Source: Actinoplanes subtropicus
Lineage (GTDB): Bacteria > Actinomycetota > Actinomycetes > Mycobacteriales > Micromonosporaceae
Direction: 5' to 3'
Length of the DNA stretch: 64,000 bases
Assembly (NCBI RefSeq): GCF_000721705.1
Contig: NZ_JOJL01000002.1
Span: 186,001-250,000 of the forward strand
Part shown: one piece after another, positions 1 to 9,294 of the stretch
How the letters are laid out: every line of letters begins with the position of its first letter
How positions within the stretch are numbered: the stretch's first letter is position 1
Program-made: the position numbers and the translations under genes
Notes under the pieces: model-generated
What the model was told of the DNA's origin: nothing
Database searches by the model: none
What the model saw: only the letters and a program-made list of their open reading frames with translations

Positions 1-838
1 TGTGGCCGAAGACCGACGACACCGCGACCCGGCCCGGGCCGACCAGCCGCAGCCAGATGGTGCGCTGGCTGAACGCCCGTCGCCAGGAGATGGTCGGCGC
101 GCCCTGCGGGTACTCCAGGTGCAGGTGGGCGGTGACCGACACGTCGCGGTAGAGCAGCGCCCCCGGCTGCACCAGCACCGTCTCGCCCGGCGCCAGGTCG
201 CGCAGGAACGTGTTGCCGGGCGCGTGCAGCAGGAGCAGGCCGGGCGTCTGCTGGGCCAGGAAGATGTCGCCGAACTGGCCGAGCGGGTAGTGCGTCTCCT
301 TGTCGTCGCCCGAGCCGGTGGTGTACCAGATGCCGGTCTGCTGCCAGGTGTAGGCGATGTTGCCAGTGGCGGCCAGGAACCGGTGCTCGCGCGTCCAGAT
401 CTGCCGGCCCGGCATCAGCGGCAGCGCCACCACCTCGCCCGGCCGGTCGCCGGAGAGGGCGATCCGGCCCGGCCCGTGCGCCTCCACCATGATCAGCGGC
501 AGGCCGGACATCATCCGGTTCCACCCGCCGGCCAGCGACGTGTTGGACAGGCGGAGGGTCGGCTCGGTCCAGAGCAGCGAGTGGTGCGAGAAGAAGATCC
601 AGTCCGGCTCCGCCAGCGCGAAGTCGGCGACCGGCACGTACGTGCCCTCGACCTGGACCCGGGACTGGCCGAACTGGATGCGGGCCATGTCCTTGATCGG
701 GGGTTGCTCGACCCAGCCGGAGCGGGAGACCGACGTCCGGATGTCCAGCGCCGCCCCGCAACTGGGGCAGGAGGTGCCACCGGCGGGGTGCACCATCCGG
801 CAGTAGTGGCAGACGACGTGGCCCTCGGGAATGGTCAT
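1..838 (-). CDS. AIM24-family protein with N-terminal zinc ribbon (3' end cut by window edge)
   Basis: The start codon is the ATG read from 838 to 836, preceded by a GGAG-type ribosome site, and the frame stays open to base 1, so the C-terminus lies outside the window. The first residues hold a zinc-ribbon pair, C10xxC13 and C24xxC27. The rest follows the beta-rich AIM24 fold (DUF124/TIGR00266), with Gly/Pro-rich strands such as GPGRIALSGDRPGEVVALPL. It begins 4 bases after the stop of a paralogue at 843-1640 that shares the same architecture, so the two form a tandem duplication in one transcript. The biochemical role of bacterial AIM24 proteins is not established. The family call rests on the fold pattern and the paralogue. 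Confidence 0.8.
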   Translation of the reverse strand, partial: MTIPEGHVVCHYCRMVHPAGGTSCPSCGAALDIRTSVSRSGWVEQPPIKDMARIQFGQSRVQVEGTYVPVADFALAEPDWIFFSHHSLLWTEPTLRLSNTSLAGGWNRMMSGLPLIMVEAHGPGRIALSGDRPGEVVALPLMPGRQIWTREHRFLAATGNIAYTWQQTGIWYTTGSGDDKETHYPLGQFGDIFLAQQTPGLLLLHAPGNTFLRDLAPGETVLVQPGALLYRDVSVTAHLHLEYPQGAPTISWRRAFSQRTIWLRLVGPGRVAVSSVFGH

Positions 839-842
839 CTGG

Positions 843-1640
843 TCACTCCGCGTGGTGGTGGACGTACATCGACTGGATGCCCACCCGGCCGGGGCCGGTC
901 ATCTCGGCCAGATACATGCCGCGGCGCAGCAGGCCGGTCTTGACCGGCATCTGCACCGCCTGCATCGTGACCGACGCGTCCTTGTAGAGGAAGCCGCCCG
1001 GCTCGACCATGATCTTCTCGCCCGGCTGCAGCCAGCGCTCGAAGACGTTGCCGTAGCCGTGCAGCATCAGCAGGCCCGGCGCGCCCGCGGTGACGAACCG
1101 GTCCAGATACATGCCGTTGCCGCCGTGCAGCACGTTGGCCAGCCCCTGAATGCGGACGAAGGAATACCCGATCGTGTTGCTGGCCAGCAGGAACGCGTGC
1201 TCGCGCACGTCCAGTTCCATGCCCGGGTGCAGCGGCAGCACGACCAGTTCGCCGGGCGAGTCCCGGGAGAACGCGACCCGGCCCGGCCCGTACGCCATGG
1301 TCAGCACGAACGGCATCCCGCCGAAGATCCGCCGGGCGCCGCCCTGCGTCGGCATGGCGGTGACCGGGGTGTGCTCGTCCTTCCAGAGCAGGACGTGGTG
1401 TTCGAAATACACCGCGTCGCCCTGCGACAGCGCGATCTCGGCGACCGGCACCAGCTCGCCCTCGACCTGCACGGTCGAGTTGCCGAACCGGAACTCGGTC
1501 ATGTCCCGCAGCCGCGGCGCCTCCCGCCAGCCCGAGTCGCTGACCATGTTCCGGACGTCGAGCGGCGCGCCGCAGGTGAGGCAGGAGGTGGCGCCGGGCG
1601 CGTTCTGCAGCCGGCACCACTGACACTCAATACGATCCAC
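843..1640 (-). CDS. AIM24-family protein with N-terminal zinc ribbon
   Basis: This 265-residue protein starts at a GTG (1640-1638). It has a zinc-ribbon head, C6xxC9 and C20xxC23, followed by an AIM24-type beta-sandwich body. The body is recognisable by the phrases LLMLHGYGNVFERWLQPGEK and GPGRVGIQSMYVHHHAE. It lies just upstream of a second copy that reads to the window edge. The two share the order ribbon, fixed tryptophan, GxW, then the AIM24 body. No membrane segment or signal peptide is visible, so it is probably cytoplasmic. Its start faces the DUF2127 gene across 38 bases, and both coding sequences begin with the same GTGGATC heptamer, making a small inverted repeat. Function is unknown. 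Confidence 0.82.
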   Translation of the reverse strand: MDRIECQWCRLQNAPGATSCLTCGAPLDVRNMVSDSGWREAPRLRDMTEFRFGNSTVQVEGELVPVAEIALSQGDAVYFEHHVLLWKDEHTPVTAMPTQGGARRIFGGMPFVLTMAYGPGRVAFSRDSPGELVVLPLHPGMELDVREHAFLLASNTIGYSFVRIQGLANVLHGGNGMYLDRFVTAGAPGLLMLHGYGNVFERWLQPGEKIMVEPGGFLYKDASVTMQAVQMPVKTGLLRRGMYLAEMTGPGRVGIQSMYVHHHAE

Positions 1641-1678
1641 GCGGCGGAAAGTAGCAGAGCTGTTGTATCAACTGTGGT

Positions 1679-2473
1679 GTGGATCTGAACTTGTGGGTGT
1701 GCGGGCGTAGCGGACATCTGACATATGCGCCGGTGGAGGACGATCTTCGCGCCCGGCTGCAGGCGGAGACGTCGCTCGGTACGGCCTGGCGGTGCCTCCG
1801 CTGTGGCGACTTCGTGCTCGGCGAGCCCCGGATGACCGGCCCGGCCGCCGACGCGCCGCTCGTGCGGCGCGGCCGGGCGCTGCGCGACGCGGTCATCCTG
1901 CGGCTGCTGGCCCTCGAGCGCTTCACCAAGGGTCTGCTCGTCCTCGCCGCCGGCTACGGCGTGATCCAGTTCCGGGGCAGCCGGGACGCCATCGAGCGCG
2001 CGTTCCACGAGGACGTGCCGCTGCTCAAGCCGTTCGCCGACAAGATCGGCTGGAACCTGGAGAACTCGGCGGTCGTGGAGACCCTCCGGCGCGTCATCGA
2101 GGCCCGGTCGAACACGCTGCTCTTCGTCGCGATCGGCCTGATCGTGTACGGCGTGCTCCAGCTCGTCGAGGGCACCGGCCTGTGGCTGATCAAGCGCTGG
2201 GGCGAGTACTTCGCGCTGATCGCCACCTCGCTCGGCCTGCCGATCGAGATCTACGAGCTCACCGAACGGGTGACCTGGTTCCGGCTGGGCGCCCTGGTGA
2301 TCAACGTGGCCGCGGTGGTCTACCTGCTGGTGTCCAAGCGCCTGTTCGGGCTGCGTGGTGGGCACGCGGCGTACGAGGCCGAGCGGCACGAGATGAGCCT
2401 GCTGGAGGTCGAGGAGGCGGGCACGGAGCCGACCGTGGGCCACCGCCCGGACCGGCTGCGGGTCAGCGGCTAA
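1679..2473 (+). CDS. DUF2127 multi-pass membrane protein
   Basis: The 264-residue product starts at a GTG. It opens with a metal-site-like pattern (C8, H13, C39xxC42) and then has about four hydrophobic segments. The first is near residues 81-97. A long hydrophobic pair follows in the middle (LLFVAIGLIVYGVLQLV, then the GEYFALIATSLGLPIEIYEL region), and the last is LGALVINVAAVVYLLVSKRLF. The spacing and the phrase ERFTKGLLVLAAGYG fit DUF2127. The cytosolic zinc-knuckle-like head is extra to the usual family core. The gene is divergent from the AIM24 pair with a 38-bp shared promoter gap. Its stop lies only a few bases before the long inverted repeat at 2476-2562. Function is unknown. Confidence 0.82.
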   Translation: MDLNLWVCGRSGHLTYAPVEDDLRARLQAETSLGTAWRCLRCGDFVLGEPRMTGPAADAPLVRRGRALRDAVILRLLALERFTKGLLVLAAGYGVIQFRGSRDAIERAFHEDVPLLKPFADKIGWNLENSAVVETLRRVIEARSNTLLFVAIGLIVYGVLQLVEGTGLWLIKRWGEYFALIATSLGLPIEIYELTERVTWFRLGALVINVAAVVYLLVSKRLFGLRGGHAAYEAERHEMSLLEVEEAGTEPTVGHRPDRLRVSG

Positions 2474-2475
2474 CA

Positions 2476-2562
2476 CCCCACCCCCGGAAAAGGGGAGATT
2501 GTCCGTATATTTCACCGTTTCTCGGTAGGGTCGGTACGGACAGTCTCCTTTCTGGGGGGTGG
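2476..2562. promoter_or_regulatory. Long imperfect inverted repeat covering the ribosome site of the chemotaxis receptor gene
   Basis: The inner arms are GGAGATTGTCCGTA (2494-2507) and TACGGACAGTCTCC (2535-2548), complementary at 13 of 14 positions. The outer arms also pair: CCACCCCC near 2478 with the GGGGGGTGG at 2554-2562. Together they make about 28-bp arms around a loop of about 27 bases. The right outer arm contains the G-run that serves as Shine-Dalgarno for the ATG at 2565. In RNA the hairpin could hide this site. The element could equally be a terminator for the DUF2127 gene or a large operator. It carries no T-run. Confidence 0.55.
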
Positions 2563-2564
2563 CA

Positions 2565-4163
2565 ATGGCGTCAGGCAGGCGTAGTTTGGGCGACCTTCCG
2601 GTACTGGTGAAGGTCGTCGCCGGGGCGGTCGTGACACTGGCCGTCGCGGTGCTGGTCGCCGTGGTGGCGTTGATCAAGCTGCACGGCAGCGCCGCGCAGG
2701 CCGAGACGATGTACGTGGACAACGTCGGTCCGATGATCGTGCTGAGTCAGCTGGACCGGCAGGTGATGCAGGCCCGGGTGGATCTCATGAGGCACGGGCT
2801 GGCGACGGACGCCGCCGCGAAGCAGCAGATCGAGACGGCCATCGCGACCGGCGACCAGAAGCTGAACGGCCTGGCCACGGCGTACGGCGCCGAGGCGGTC
2901 GATCCCGCGGTGATGGCGCAGTTCAGCACGGACTGGAAGGCCGCCACGGCGATTCGCGACACGGTGGTCCTGCCGCTGTCGCGGGCCGGCCGCACGGCCG
3001 ACTTCGAACGGGCCCGGGCCGGCCAGTTTCAGCCTGCCGCCCTGAAGGCGATCTCCGACCTGGACCAGTTGTTCGCGGCGGAGAGCGCCAGCGCGGACCA
3101 GCGGGCGCAACTGGCCCGCGATGACTATCAGGCGGCGCGGACCACGGTCGTCCTCGTGCTGCTCGTCGGTGCGCTGGTCGCGCTGCTGCTGGCCTGGCGG
3201 GTGGCGAAGGCCATCATGCGATCCGTGACCGCCGTGTCCGGCGTCGCGCGGGCCCTCGCCGGTGGGGACCTGACCGTCCGGTCCGGCATCGTCAACCGGG
3301 ACGAGCTGGGCCGGATGGCCGGCGACCTCGACGGTGCGATGGGCGTCCTGCGGGACACGATCGTGACGATCGAGCAGAACGCGGTCACCCTGGCCGGCGC
3401 CAGCGAGGAGCTCGCCGCCACCAGCACGCAGATCGCGGCGGCCGCGGAGGAGAGCAGCGCGCAGGTCGGCTCGGTGTCGCAGACCGCCGGTCAGGTCGGG
3501 GCGAACATCGCCACGATCGCCGCGAGCTCCGAGCAGATGGGCGCGGCGATCGGCGAGATCGCCAGCAACGCCAGCCAGGCTGCCCGGGTGGCCGCCGACG
3601 CGGTGACGCTGGCCGACACCACCAACGTCACGGTCAGCAAGCTCGGCGTCTCCTCGCAGGAGATCGGCGACGTGGTCGCGGTGATCACCTCGATCGCCGA
3701 GCAGACCAACCTGCTCGCCCTGAACGCCACCATCGAGGCCGCCCGGGCCGGCGAGTCCGGCAAGGGCTTCGCGGTGGTGGCCACCGAGGTCAAGGAGCTG
3801 GCCCAGGAGACCAGCCGGGCCACCGAGGACATCAGCCAGCGGGTCCAGGCGATCCAGGCCGACACGGCCAGCGCGGTCGCCGCGATCGCCGAGATCCAGA
3901 CCGTGATCGACCAGATCAACGACTTCCAGGCCACGATCGCCTCCGCCGTCGAACAGCAGACGGCCACCACCAACGAGATGGTCCGCAACGTCGGCGACGC
4001 GGCGGCCGGCGCCGCCGAGATCTCCACCGCGGTGAGCGACGTCTCCGAGGCGGCCCAGAGCACCGCCGCCGCGGTCACCGAGGCTCAGGCCACCACGAGC
4101 GAACTGGCCCGGATGAGCGGCGAGCTGCAGGCCGTCGTCGCCCAGTTCCGGGTCCGCACCTGA
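2565..4163 (+). CDS. Methyl-accepting chemotaxis protein
   Basis: The 532-residue receptor has one membrane helix at residues 10-38, a periplasm-side four-helix sensor domain to about residue 190, and a second membrane helix near 193-212. A HAMP segment and a long signalling coiled coil follow. The hairpin tip is near residues 379-413 and carries the near-invariant [19 protein letters not shown] sequence that contacts CheA and CheW. No CheR-tethering pentapeptide is present at the C-terminus, which ends QFRVRT. I chose the ATG at 2565 because the G-run 5 bases upstream is its ribosome site. A GTG two codons earlier (2559) is the alternative. No other che gene is nearby, so this is an orphan receptor. 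The inverted repeat directly before it may control expression. Confidence 0.95.
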   Translation: MASGRRSLGDLPVLVKVVAGAVVTLAVAVLVAVVALIKLHGSAAQAETMYVDNVGPMIVLSQLDRQVMQARVDLMRHGLATDAAAKQQIETAIATGDQKLNGLATAYGAEAVDPAVMAQFSTDWKAATAIRDTVVLPLSRAGRTADFERARAGQFQPAALKAISDLDQLFAAESASADQRAQLARDDYQAARTTVVLVLLVGALVALLLAWRVAKAIMRSVTAVSGVARALAGGDLTVRSGIVNRDELGRMAGDLDGAMGVLRDTIVTIEQNAVTLAGASEELAATSTQIAAAAEESSAQVGSVSQTAGQVGANIATIAASSEQMGAAIGEIASNASQAARVAADAVTLADTTNVTVSKLGVSSQEIGDVVAVITSIAEQTNLLALNATIEAARAGESGKGFAVVATEVKELAQETSRATEDISQRVQAIQADTASAVAAIAEIQTVIDQINDFQATIASAVEQQTATTNEMVRNVGDAAAGAAEISTAVSDVSEAAQSTAAAVTEAQATTSELARMSGELQAVVAQFRVRT

Positions 4164-4180
4164 TCGCCCGACGCGTCCGG

Positions 4181-5332
4181 TCAGGGGCGGGTGAAGGCCA
4201 GCACGAGCAGCAGCTCGAACCGGGCCGACGGGTCGTCCAGGTCGTCGCCGAGCAGCTCGCGCAGCCGCTTGAGCCGGTAGCTCACGGTCTGCGGGTGCAC
4301 GAACAGCTCGGCGGCGACCGCCGTGCGCGACCCCCAGTGCAGCAGCCAGCTCTGCAGGGTGGCCAGCAGCGCGTCCCGCTGGCTCGGCCGCACCGCCGCG
4401 AGCGGCGCCAGCCGCCGGGCGGAGAGCACCTCCAGCGCGCCGGGCTCGCCGCGCAGCGCCAGGTCGGCGAAGTGGTCGTCGGCGAAGATGGGGTCCGGGC
4501 CGCCGCCGGCGAGCGCGCCGGTCACCTCGGCCAGCCGCACCGCCGCGGGCACCTGGGCCCAGCCCAGCGTCGGGCCCACCACCGCGCCCCGGCCCCGGAA
4601 GGCCTCGGCCAGCTCGGCCCGCTGGGCGCGCGGCCCGGCCCGCAGCAGCAGCACGGCGTCCCGGTCCCGCTCGGCCACCACGCCGTCCGCGCCGTACCGG
4701 AACCGGGCGTCGCGGGCCTGCTCCGCCGGCAGTAGCACCGGCACGATCGCGTCGATGCCGGACCAGCCGATCCCGGCCGCTGCGGTGAGCACCACGCCGG
4801 CCGGCGCGCCGCCGCGCAGCAGCAGGTCGGCCAGCTGGCGGCGCCGGCGCTCGCCCTCGCCGGCCTGCTCGCGCAACTGCAGCGCGAGCCCGTCGGTGCA
4901 GGCGGTGGCGAGCTCGTCGACGTACGCGCTGATCGCGTCGGACAGGTCGATGAGCTCGTCCAGGCCGACCGGCCGCAGCTCGGCCAGCGCCCCGGAGGCC
5001 ATCCGCAGCATCAGCCGCGACGCCACCCGCAGCGCCGCCAGCAGCACCTCCGGCCCGCGGTGCTCGCGCGCCTCGGCCGCACCGAGCGCCACGAAGACCT
5101 CCCGGAACCGCGGCGGGAGCGCCGGCTCGTCGGTGCCGGCCAGGTCGACGAAGCGCTCCAGCGCGACCTGGACCGCGGCCCGCGCGTCCCGCTCGAACTT
5201 GGCCGTCCCGGTCTTCACCAGGCCCGCCGTCGCCTCGGTCACCGCCTCGGCGATCGCCTGCACGGCGGCCGGCAGGCGCGGCCGCATCGCGGTGGAGAGA
5301 TCTTCCGGGAGGCGCTGCCACGGGGCGGTCAC
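4181..5332 (-). CDS. PucR-family transcriptional regulator
   Basis: This 383-residue protein starts at a GTG (5332-5330). It has a long helical and mixed N-terminal region followed by a C-terminal PucR/CdaR-type helix-turn-helix at about residues 330-378. The tell-tale phrase is FVHPQTVSYRLKRLRELLGD, ending with ARFELLLVLAF, as in the HTH_30 family. Such regulators usually control catabolic genes next to them. Here the gene is divergent from the aldolase-aminotransferase/FGGY kinase operon across 120 bp, so it is the obvious candidate regulator of that pathway; this is inference from position. The open frame continues upstream of the GTG, but the composition there is antisense to the neighbouring operon. 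Confidence 0.88.
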   Translation of the reverse strand: MTAPWQRLPEDLSTAMRPRLPAAVQAIAEAVTEATAGLVKTGTAKFERDARAAVQVALERFVDLAGTDEPALPPRFREVFVALGAAEAREHRGPEVLLAALRVASRLMLRMASGALAELRPVGLDELIDLSDAISAYVDELATACTDGLALQLREQAGEGERRRRQLADLLLRGGAPAGVVLTAAAGIGWSGIDAIVPVLLPAEQARDARFRYGADGVVAERDRDAVLLLRAGPRAQRAELAEAFRGRGAVVGPTLGWAQVPAAVRLAEVTGALAGGGPDPIFADDHFADLALRGEPGALEVLSARRLAPLAAVRPSQRDALLATLQSWLLHWGSRTAVAAELFVHPQTVSYRLKRLRELLGDDLDDPSARFELLLVLAFTRP

Positions 5333-5452
5333 CCGGCCAATTTTGTCACGGCGGGATAATAAAGCGACCGATTGTTGCTGGTTCCACGACGGTGTTTTGT
5401 GCCGGTGCAAGGGTGACCATGGTGGTGCAGGATCGACGATCGGAGTGCTCCC

Positions 5453-7672
5453 GTGGACCATCGGATGTCTCGTCAGCACGTGGTGGACATGTGCCGGACG
5501 ATGCTCGAGCGCGGCTACCTGAAGGCGACCGAGGGCAACGTCTCGGTGCGCATCCCCGGGCACGACCTGTACGCCGTGACCCCGAGCAACTACGACTACG
5601 ACAAGATGCGGGTCGAGGACATCTGCCTGGTCGACTTCGCCGGCAAGCACGTCCCGGACCCGGGCGGCGCCGGGCTCGCGCCGTCGATCGAATGCGGGAT
5701 GCACGCCAACATCTATCGCGAACGGCCGGACGTCAACGCGATCGTGCACACCCATCAGCCGTACGCCTCGGCCCTGGCCTTTCTTCGCAAGCCGATCCCG
5801 GCGCTCACCGACGAGCAGGTGCGGTTCCTCGGCAAGGAGGTCGCGATCGTCGACTACGCGCCGTCGGGCACCGGCTTCCTCGCCAAGAACGTGCAGAAGA
5901 AGGTGGCGAGCGGGGACAACGCCTTCATCATCGCGAACCACGGCATCGTGGCGGTCGGCACCGACCCGGACCGGGCCGTGTTCAACATGGCGCTGCTGGA
6001 GAAGGTGTCGATCGCCTACCTGCTGGCGCTGACCACCGAGGCCGGCAAGGTCTACACGATCCCGGCCGCGATCCGCGAGGTGGCCTTCGGCAAGCTGCGC
6101 AAGGACGAGAAGCGGATCGCCGCGCAGATCACCCAGGCCGTCACCCCGGTACGGGTGCCGGCGGACGAGGAACTGCCCAGCGCGGCGACCGTGACGCCGC
6201 CCGCCCCGGAGGCGGCCGCCGAGGACCTCGGCTACGCGATCACCGAGTATCTCGATGTGCCGGACACCATGCGGCGGCTCAAGGCCCTGGTCGCGCAGCC
6301 GGTCCGCGGGCTGCGGCACGACGCGCTGCTCGACGTGCTCAACTACTTCGACACCAAGTGCACGGCCAGCAAGGAGATCACCGAGCGGGCCAAGCTGCGC
6401 ATCCCGGGCGGCGTCCAGCACAACCTGGCGTTCAACTACCCGTTCCCGCTCGCCGTCGACCGGGCCGAGGGCGCGCACCTGACCGACCGGGACGGCAACG
6501 TCTACATCGACTTCCTGCAGGCCGGCGGCCCGACGATCCTGGGCAGCAACTACGGACCGGTGAACGAGCGGGTGGCCGAGGTGATCCGCGAGTCCGGCCC
6601 GGTGACCGGCCTTTTCCACGAGTACGAGCTCAAGCTCGCCGAGATCATCCACCGGTACATGCCGCACATCGAGATGTACCGCTCGCTCGGCTCCGGCACC
6701 GAGGCCGTGATGGCCGCGGTCCGGGCCGCCCGCGCCTTCACCGGCAACAAGATGGTCATCAAGGTGGGCGGCGCCTACCACGGCTGGTCCGACACGATGG
6801 TGTACGGGCTGCGCGTGCCCGGCAGTTTCCGGATGAACGCCAAGGGCATCCCGTTCGGCGCGACCGGCCGTACCCGGGAGGCGTTCCCGCACGACCTCGG
6901 CCAGCTCAAGCGCAAGCTGGTGGAGAACAGGCTGCGCGGCGGCACCGCCGCGGTGGTGGTCGAGCCGCTCGGCCCGGAGTCCGGCACCCGCCCGGTGCCG
7001 CGCGACTTCAACGCCCAGGTGCGCAAGCTGTGCGACGAGTTCGGCGCCCTGCTGGTCTTCGACGAGGTGGTCACCGGCTTCCGCACCGGCCTCGGCGGCG
7101 CGGCCGGCTACTTCGGCGTCAAGCCCGACCTGACCGTCTTCGGCAAGGCGGTGGCCGGCGGCTACCCGATGGCCGGCGGCGTCGGCGGCCGGGCCGACAT
7201 CATGGCGGTCTTCGGCTCCGGCCTGGACGGCAAGAGCGGCGCGCACATCCAGGTGGGCGGCACGCTGTCGGCCAACCCGCTGTCCTGCGCGGCCGGCTAC
7301 TTCGCGATCGAGGAGATGGCCCGCACCAACGCGCCGGTGATCGCGGGCCGGGCCGGCGACCGGCTCACCCGCGGCCTGCAGCGGCTCATCGACAAGTACG
7401 GGCTGCCATACGTGGCGTACAACCAGGGGTCGATCGTGCACCTGGAATGCAGCGGCGTCATGCTGCTCGACATGCACAGCCCGTTGAAGCTCCTCAAGGA
7501 GAACAAGCCCCGCAAGAAGCTGATGGAGCAGATGGGCGCCGCGTACGCCGCGCACGGCATCATCACCCTCGCCGGCTCGCGGATGTACACCTCGATGGCC
7601 GACACCGACGAGGTCATCGACGACGCGCTGGCCCGGTTCGACCAGGTCTTCGCGCTGGTCGAGGGGGTCTGA
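5453..7672 (+). CDS. Class II aldolase fused to class III aminotransferase
   Basis: The 739-residue protein joins two enzymes. Residues 1-215 are a class II (zinc) aldolase/adducin domain. It has the acidic residue E80 in APSIECGMH, metal histidines H99 and H101 in IVHTHQPYA, and H163 in NHGIV. A linker of about 80 residues leads to a class III PLP aminotransferase, residues about 295-735, closest in style to glutamate-1-semialdehyde aminomutases. Its DEVVTGFR motif and the PLP lysine K565 in FGKAVAGGYP are present. Both active sites look intact. The GTG start has GGAG 7 bases upstream. The FGGY kinase follows with no gap. The fused domains suggest a hydroxy- or amino-sugar aldol step coupled to transamination of the resulting aldehyde. 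The substrate cannot be read from sequence. Confidence 0.9.
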   Translation: MDHRMSRQHVVDMCRTMLERGYLKATEGNVSVRIPGHDLYAVTPSNYDYDKMRVEDICLVDFAGKHVPDPGGAGLAPSIECGMHANIYRERPDVNAIVHTHQPYASALAFLRKPIPALTDEQVRFLGKEVAIVDYAPSGTGFLAKNVQKKVASGDNAFIIANHGIVAVGTDPDRAVFNMALLEKVSIAYLLALTTEAGKVYTIPAAIREVAFGKLRKDEKRIAAQITQAVTPVRVPADEELPSAATVTPPAPEAAAEDLGYAITEYLDVPDTMRRLKALVAQPVRGLRHDALLDVLNYFDTKCTASKEITERAKLRIPGGVQHNLAFNYPFPLAVDRAEGAHLTDRDGNVYIDFLQAGGPTILGSNYGPVNERVAEVIRESGPVTGLFHEYELKLAEIIHRYMPHIEMYRSLGSGTEAVMAAVRAARAFTGNKMVIKVGGAYHGWSDTMVYGLRVPGSFRMNAKGIPFGATGRTREAFPHDLGQLKRKLVENRLRGGTAAVVVEPLGPESGTRPVPRDFNAQVRKLCDEFGALLVFDEVVTGFRTGLGGAAGYFGVKPDLTVFGKAVAGGYPMAGGVGGRADIMAVFGSGLDGKSGAHIQVGGTLSANPLSCAAGYFAIEEMARTNAPVIAGRAGDRLTRGLQRLIDKYGLPYVAYNQGSIVHLECSGVMLLDMHSPLKLLKENKPRKKLMEQMGAAYAAHGIITLAGSRMYTSMADTDEVIDDALARFDQVFALVEGV

Positions 7673-9271
7673 TTGGCCGGAGCCACGCCCCCGCAGGTCC
7701 TCGCCATCGACCTGGGGACCTCGGGGATGAAGGCCGCGCTCGTCGCGGCGGACGGCACGGTCACCGGCTGGGCGGAGCGGTCGGTGCCGCTGCTCGTCCT
7801 GCCCGGCGGCGGCGCCGAGCAGGACCCGCTCGCGTGGTGGGACGCGCTGGCCCTCGTCGTCGCGGACCTGGGCCGCGATCATCCCGACGAGCTGCGCGCG
7901 GTGACCACGGTGTGCTCCTCCACGCAGGGCGAGGGCACGATCGCCGTGGACGCGCACGGCGATCCGCTGACCCAGTGCATCAGCTGGCTCGACATGCGCG
8001 GGGCGGCGCACCTGCGCCGGCAGTTCGGCGGCTTCCCGTCGTACGCCGGGCTCTCCGTCCGCCGGATCGTGCGCTGGCTGCGGCTCACCGGCGGGATGCC
8101 GTCGGTCACCGGCAAGGACCCGGCGGCGCACATGCTCTTCATTCGCGACGAGCTGCCGGAGGTCTACCGGCGGACCGCGACCTTCCTCAACGTGCTCGAC
8201 TGGATCAACCTGCGGCTGACCGGCCGCACGGTCGCCACCGTGGACTCCATCCTCACCTCGTGGGTGACCGACAACCGCAAGGCCGGCGACATCCGGTACG
8301 CGCCCGCGCTGGTCGCCGACTGCGGCATCGACCCGGCGAAGCTGCCGCCGATCGTCGCCTGCACCGAGGTGATCGGCACGCTGTCGCCGGACGCGGCGGC
8401 GCACCTGGGCCTGCCGGCGTCGGTGCAGGTGGTGGCCGGCGCCATCGACAACACGGCCGCGGCCGTCGGCGCCGGGACCGTCCGGGACGACGAGCCCCAC
8501 CTCTACCTCGGCACGTCGTCGTGGATCGCGGCCCACGTACGGCGGAAGAAGACCGACGTGGGCGCCGGGATCGCGTCGGTGCCGTGCGCGCTGCCCGACC
8601 GCTACCTGATGACCGCCCTGCAGGCCACGGCCGGCGCGAACCTGACCTGGCTGCGCGACAAGATCGTCGAGTACGACGACCCGCTCCTCTCGGCCGGCCA
8701 CGTCAGCCGCGACGAGGGCACCATCTTCGACGCCTTCGACAAGATCATCCCGACCGTGCCGCCGGGCGCCAACGGCGTCCTCTACACCCCTTGGCTGTAC
8801 GGCGAGCGGGTGCCGGTCGACAACCCGAACCTGCGCGCCGGCTTCCTCAACATCTCGCTCGACACCTGCCGCTCCGACCTGCTCCGCGCGGTCTTCGAGG
8901 GCGTCGCGCTCAACACCCGCTGGATGATGCGGGCGGTGGACAAGTTCCTGGGCGCGCCGGTGACCTCCATGGTGATCACCGGCGGCGCCGCCCGCTCCGA
9001 CTCGTGGTGCCAGATCTTCGCCGACGTGCTCGGCATCGAGATCCGGCGCGACGCCCGCCCGCACGCGGTCAATGCCCGCGGCGCGGGCTGGATCGGCGCG
9101 GTCGGCGCGGGCCTGATCCGCTTCGACGAGATCCCCGCCCTCATGCGCAACGACCATGTCTTCGAGCCGACCGCCGACCACGCCGTCTACGACGAGGTGT
9201 TCGACGTCTACCGCGAACTGCACGACCGCTTGGCCCCGGTGTACAAGCGCCTCAACCGGATCAAGCCCTGA
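7673..9271 (+). CDS. FGGY-family carbohydrate kinase
   Basis: The 532-residue kinase starts at a TTG placed directly after the previous stop (TGATTG), with GAGGGGG upstream as ribosome site. A later ATG would delete the phosphate-binding motif AIDLGTSGMKAAL. The second half contains the actin-like ATPase features, including GAIDNTAAAVGAG with the catalytic-type Asp and the adenosine motif ITGGAARSDSWCQIFADVLG. Its length is normal for xylulokinase/glycerol-kinase relatives. In this operon it probably phosphorylates the sugar or polyol that the upstream aldolase-aminotransferase then handles. Which sugar is unknown. The PucR regulator upstream is the likely controller. Confidence 0.92.
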   Translation: MAGATPPQVLAIDLGTSGMKAALVAADGTVTGWAERSVPLLVLPGGGAEQDPLAWWDALALVVADLGRDHPDELRAVTTVCSSTQGEGTIAVDAHGDPLTQCISWLDMRGAAHLRRQFGGFPSYAGLSVRRIVRWLRLTGGMPSVTGKDPAAHMLFIRDELPEVYRRTATFLNVLDWINLRLTGRTVATVDSILTSWVTDNRKAGDIRYAPALVADCGIDPAKLPPIVACTEVIGTLSPDAAAHLGLPASVQVVAGAIDNTAAAVGAGTVRDDEPHLYLGTSSWIAAHVRRKKTDVGAGIASVPCALPDRYLMTALQATAGANLTWLRDKIVEYDDPLLSAGHVSRDEGTIFDAFDKIIPTVPPGANGVLYTPWLYGERVPVDNPNLRAGFLNISLDTCRSDLLRAVFEGVALNTRWMMRAVDKFLGAPVTSMVITGGAARSDSWCQIFADVLGIEIRRDARPHAVNARGAGWIGAVGAGLIRFDEIPALMRNDHVFEPTADHAVYDEVFDVYRELHDRLAPVYKRLNRIKP

Positions 9272-9294
9272 CCGACCCGCGCGGCCCCAGGCCC

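Noticed and set aside
5333..9223. Minus-strand open frame running on upstream of the PucR gene
   Set aside because: It is antisense to the aldolase-aminotransferase and kinase genes and shows Arg/Gly/Ala/His-rich low-information sequence. Only the part from the GTG at 5332 is the regulator.
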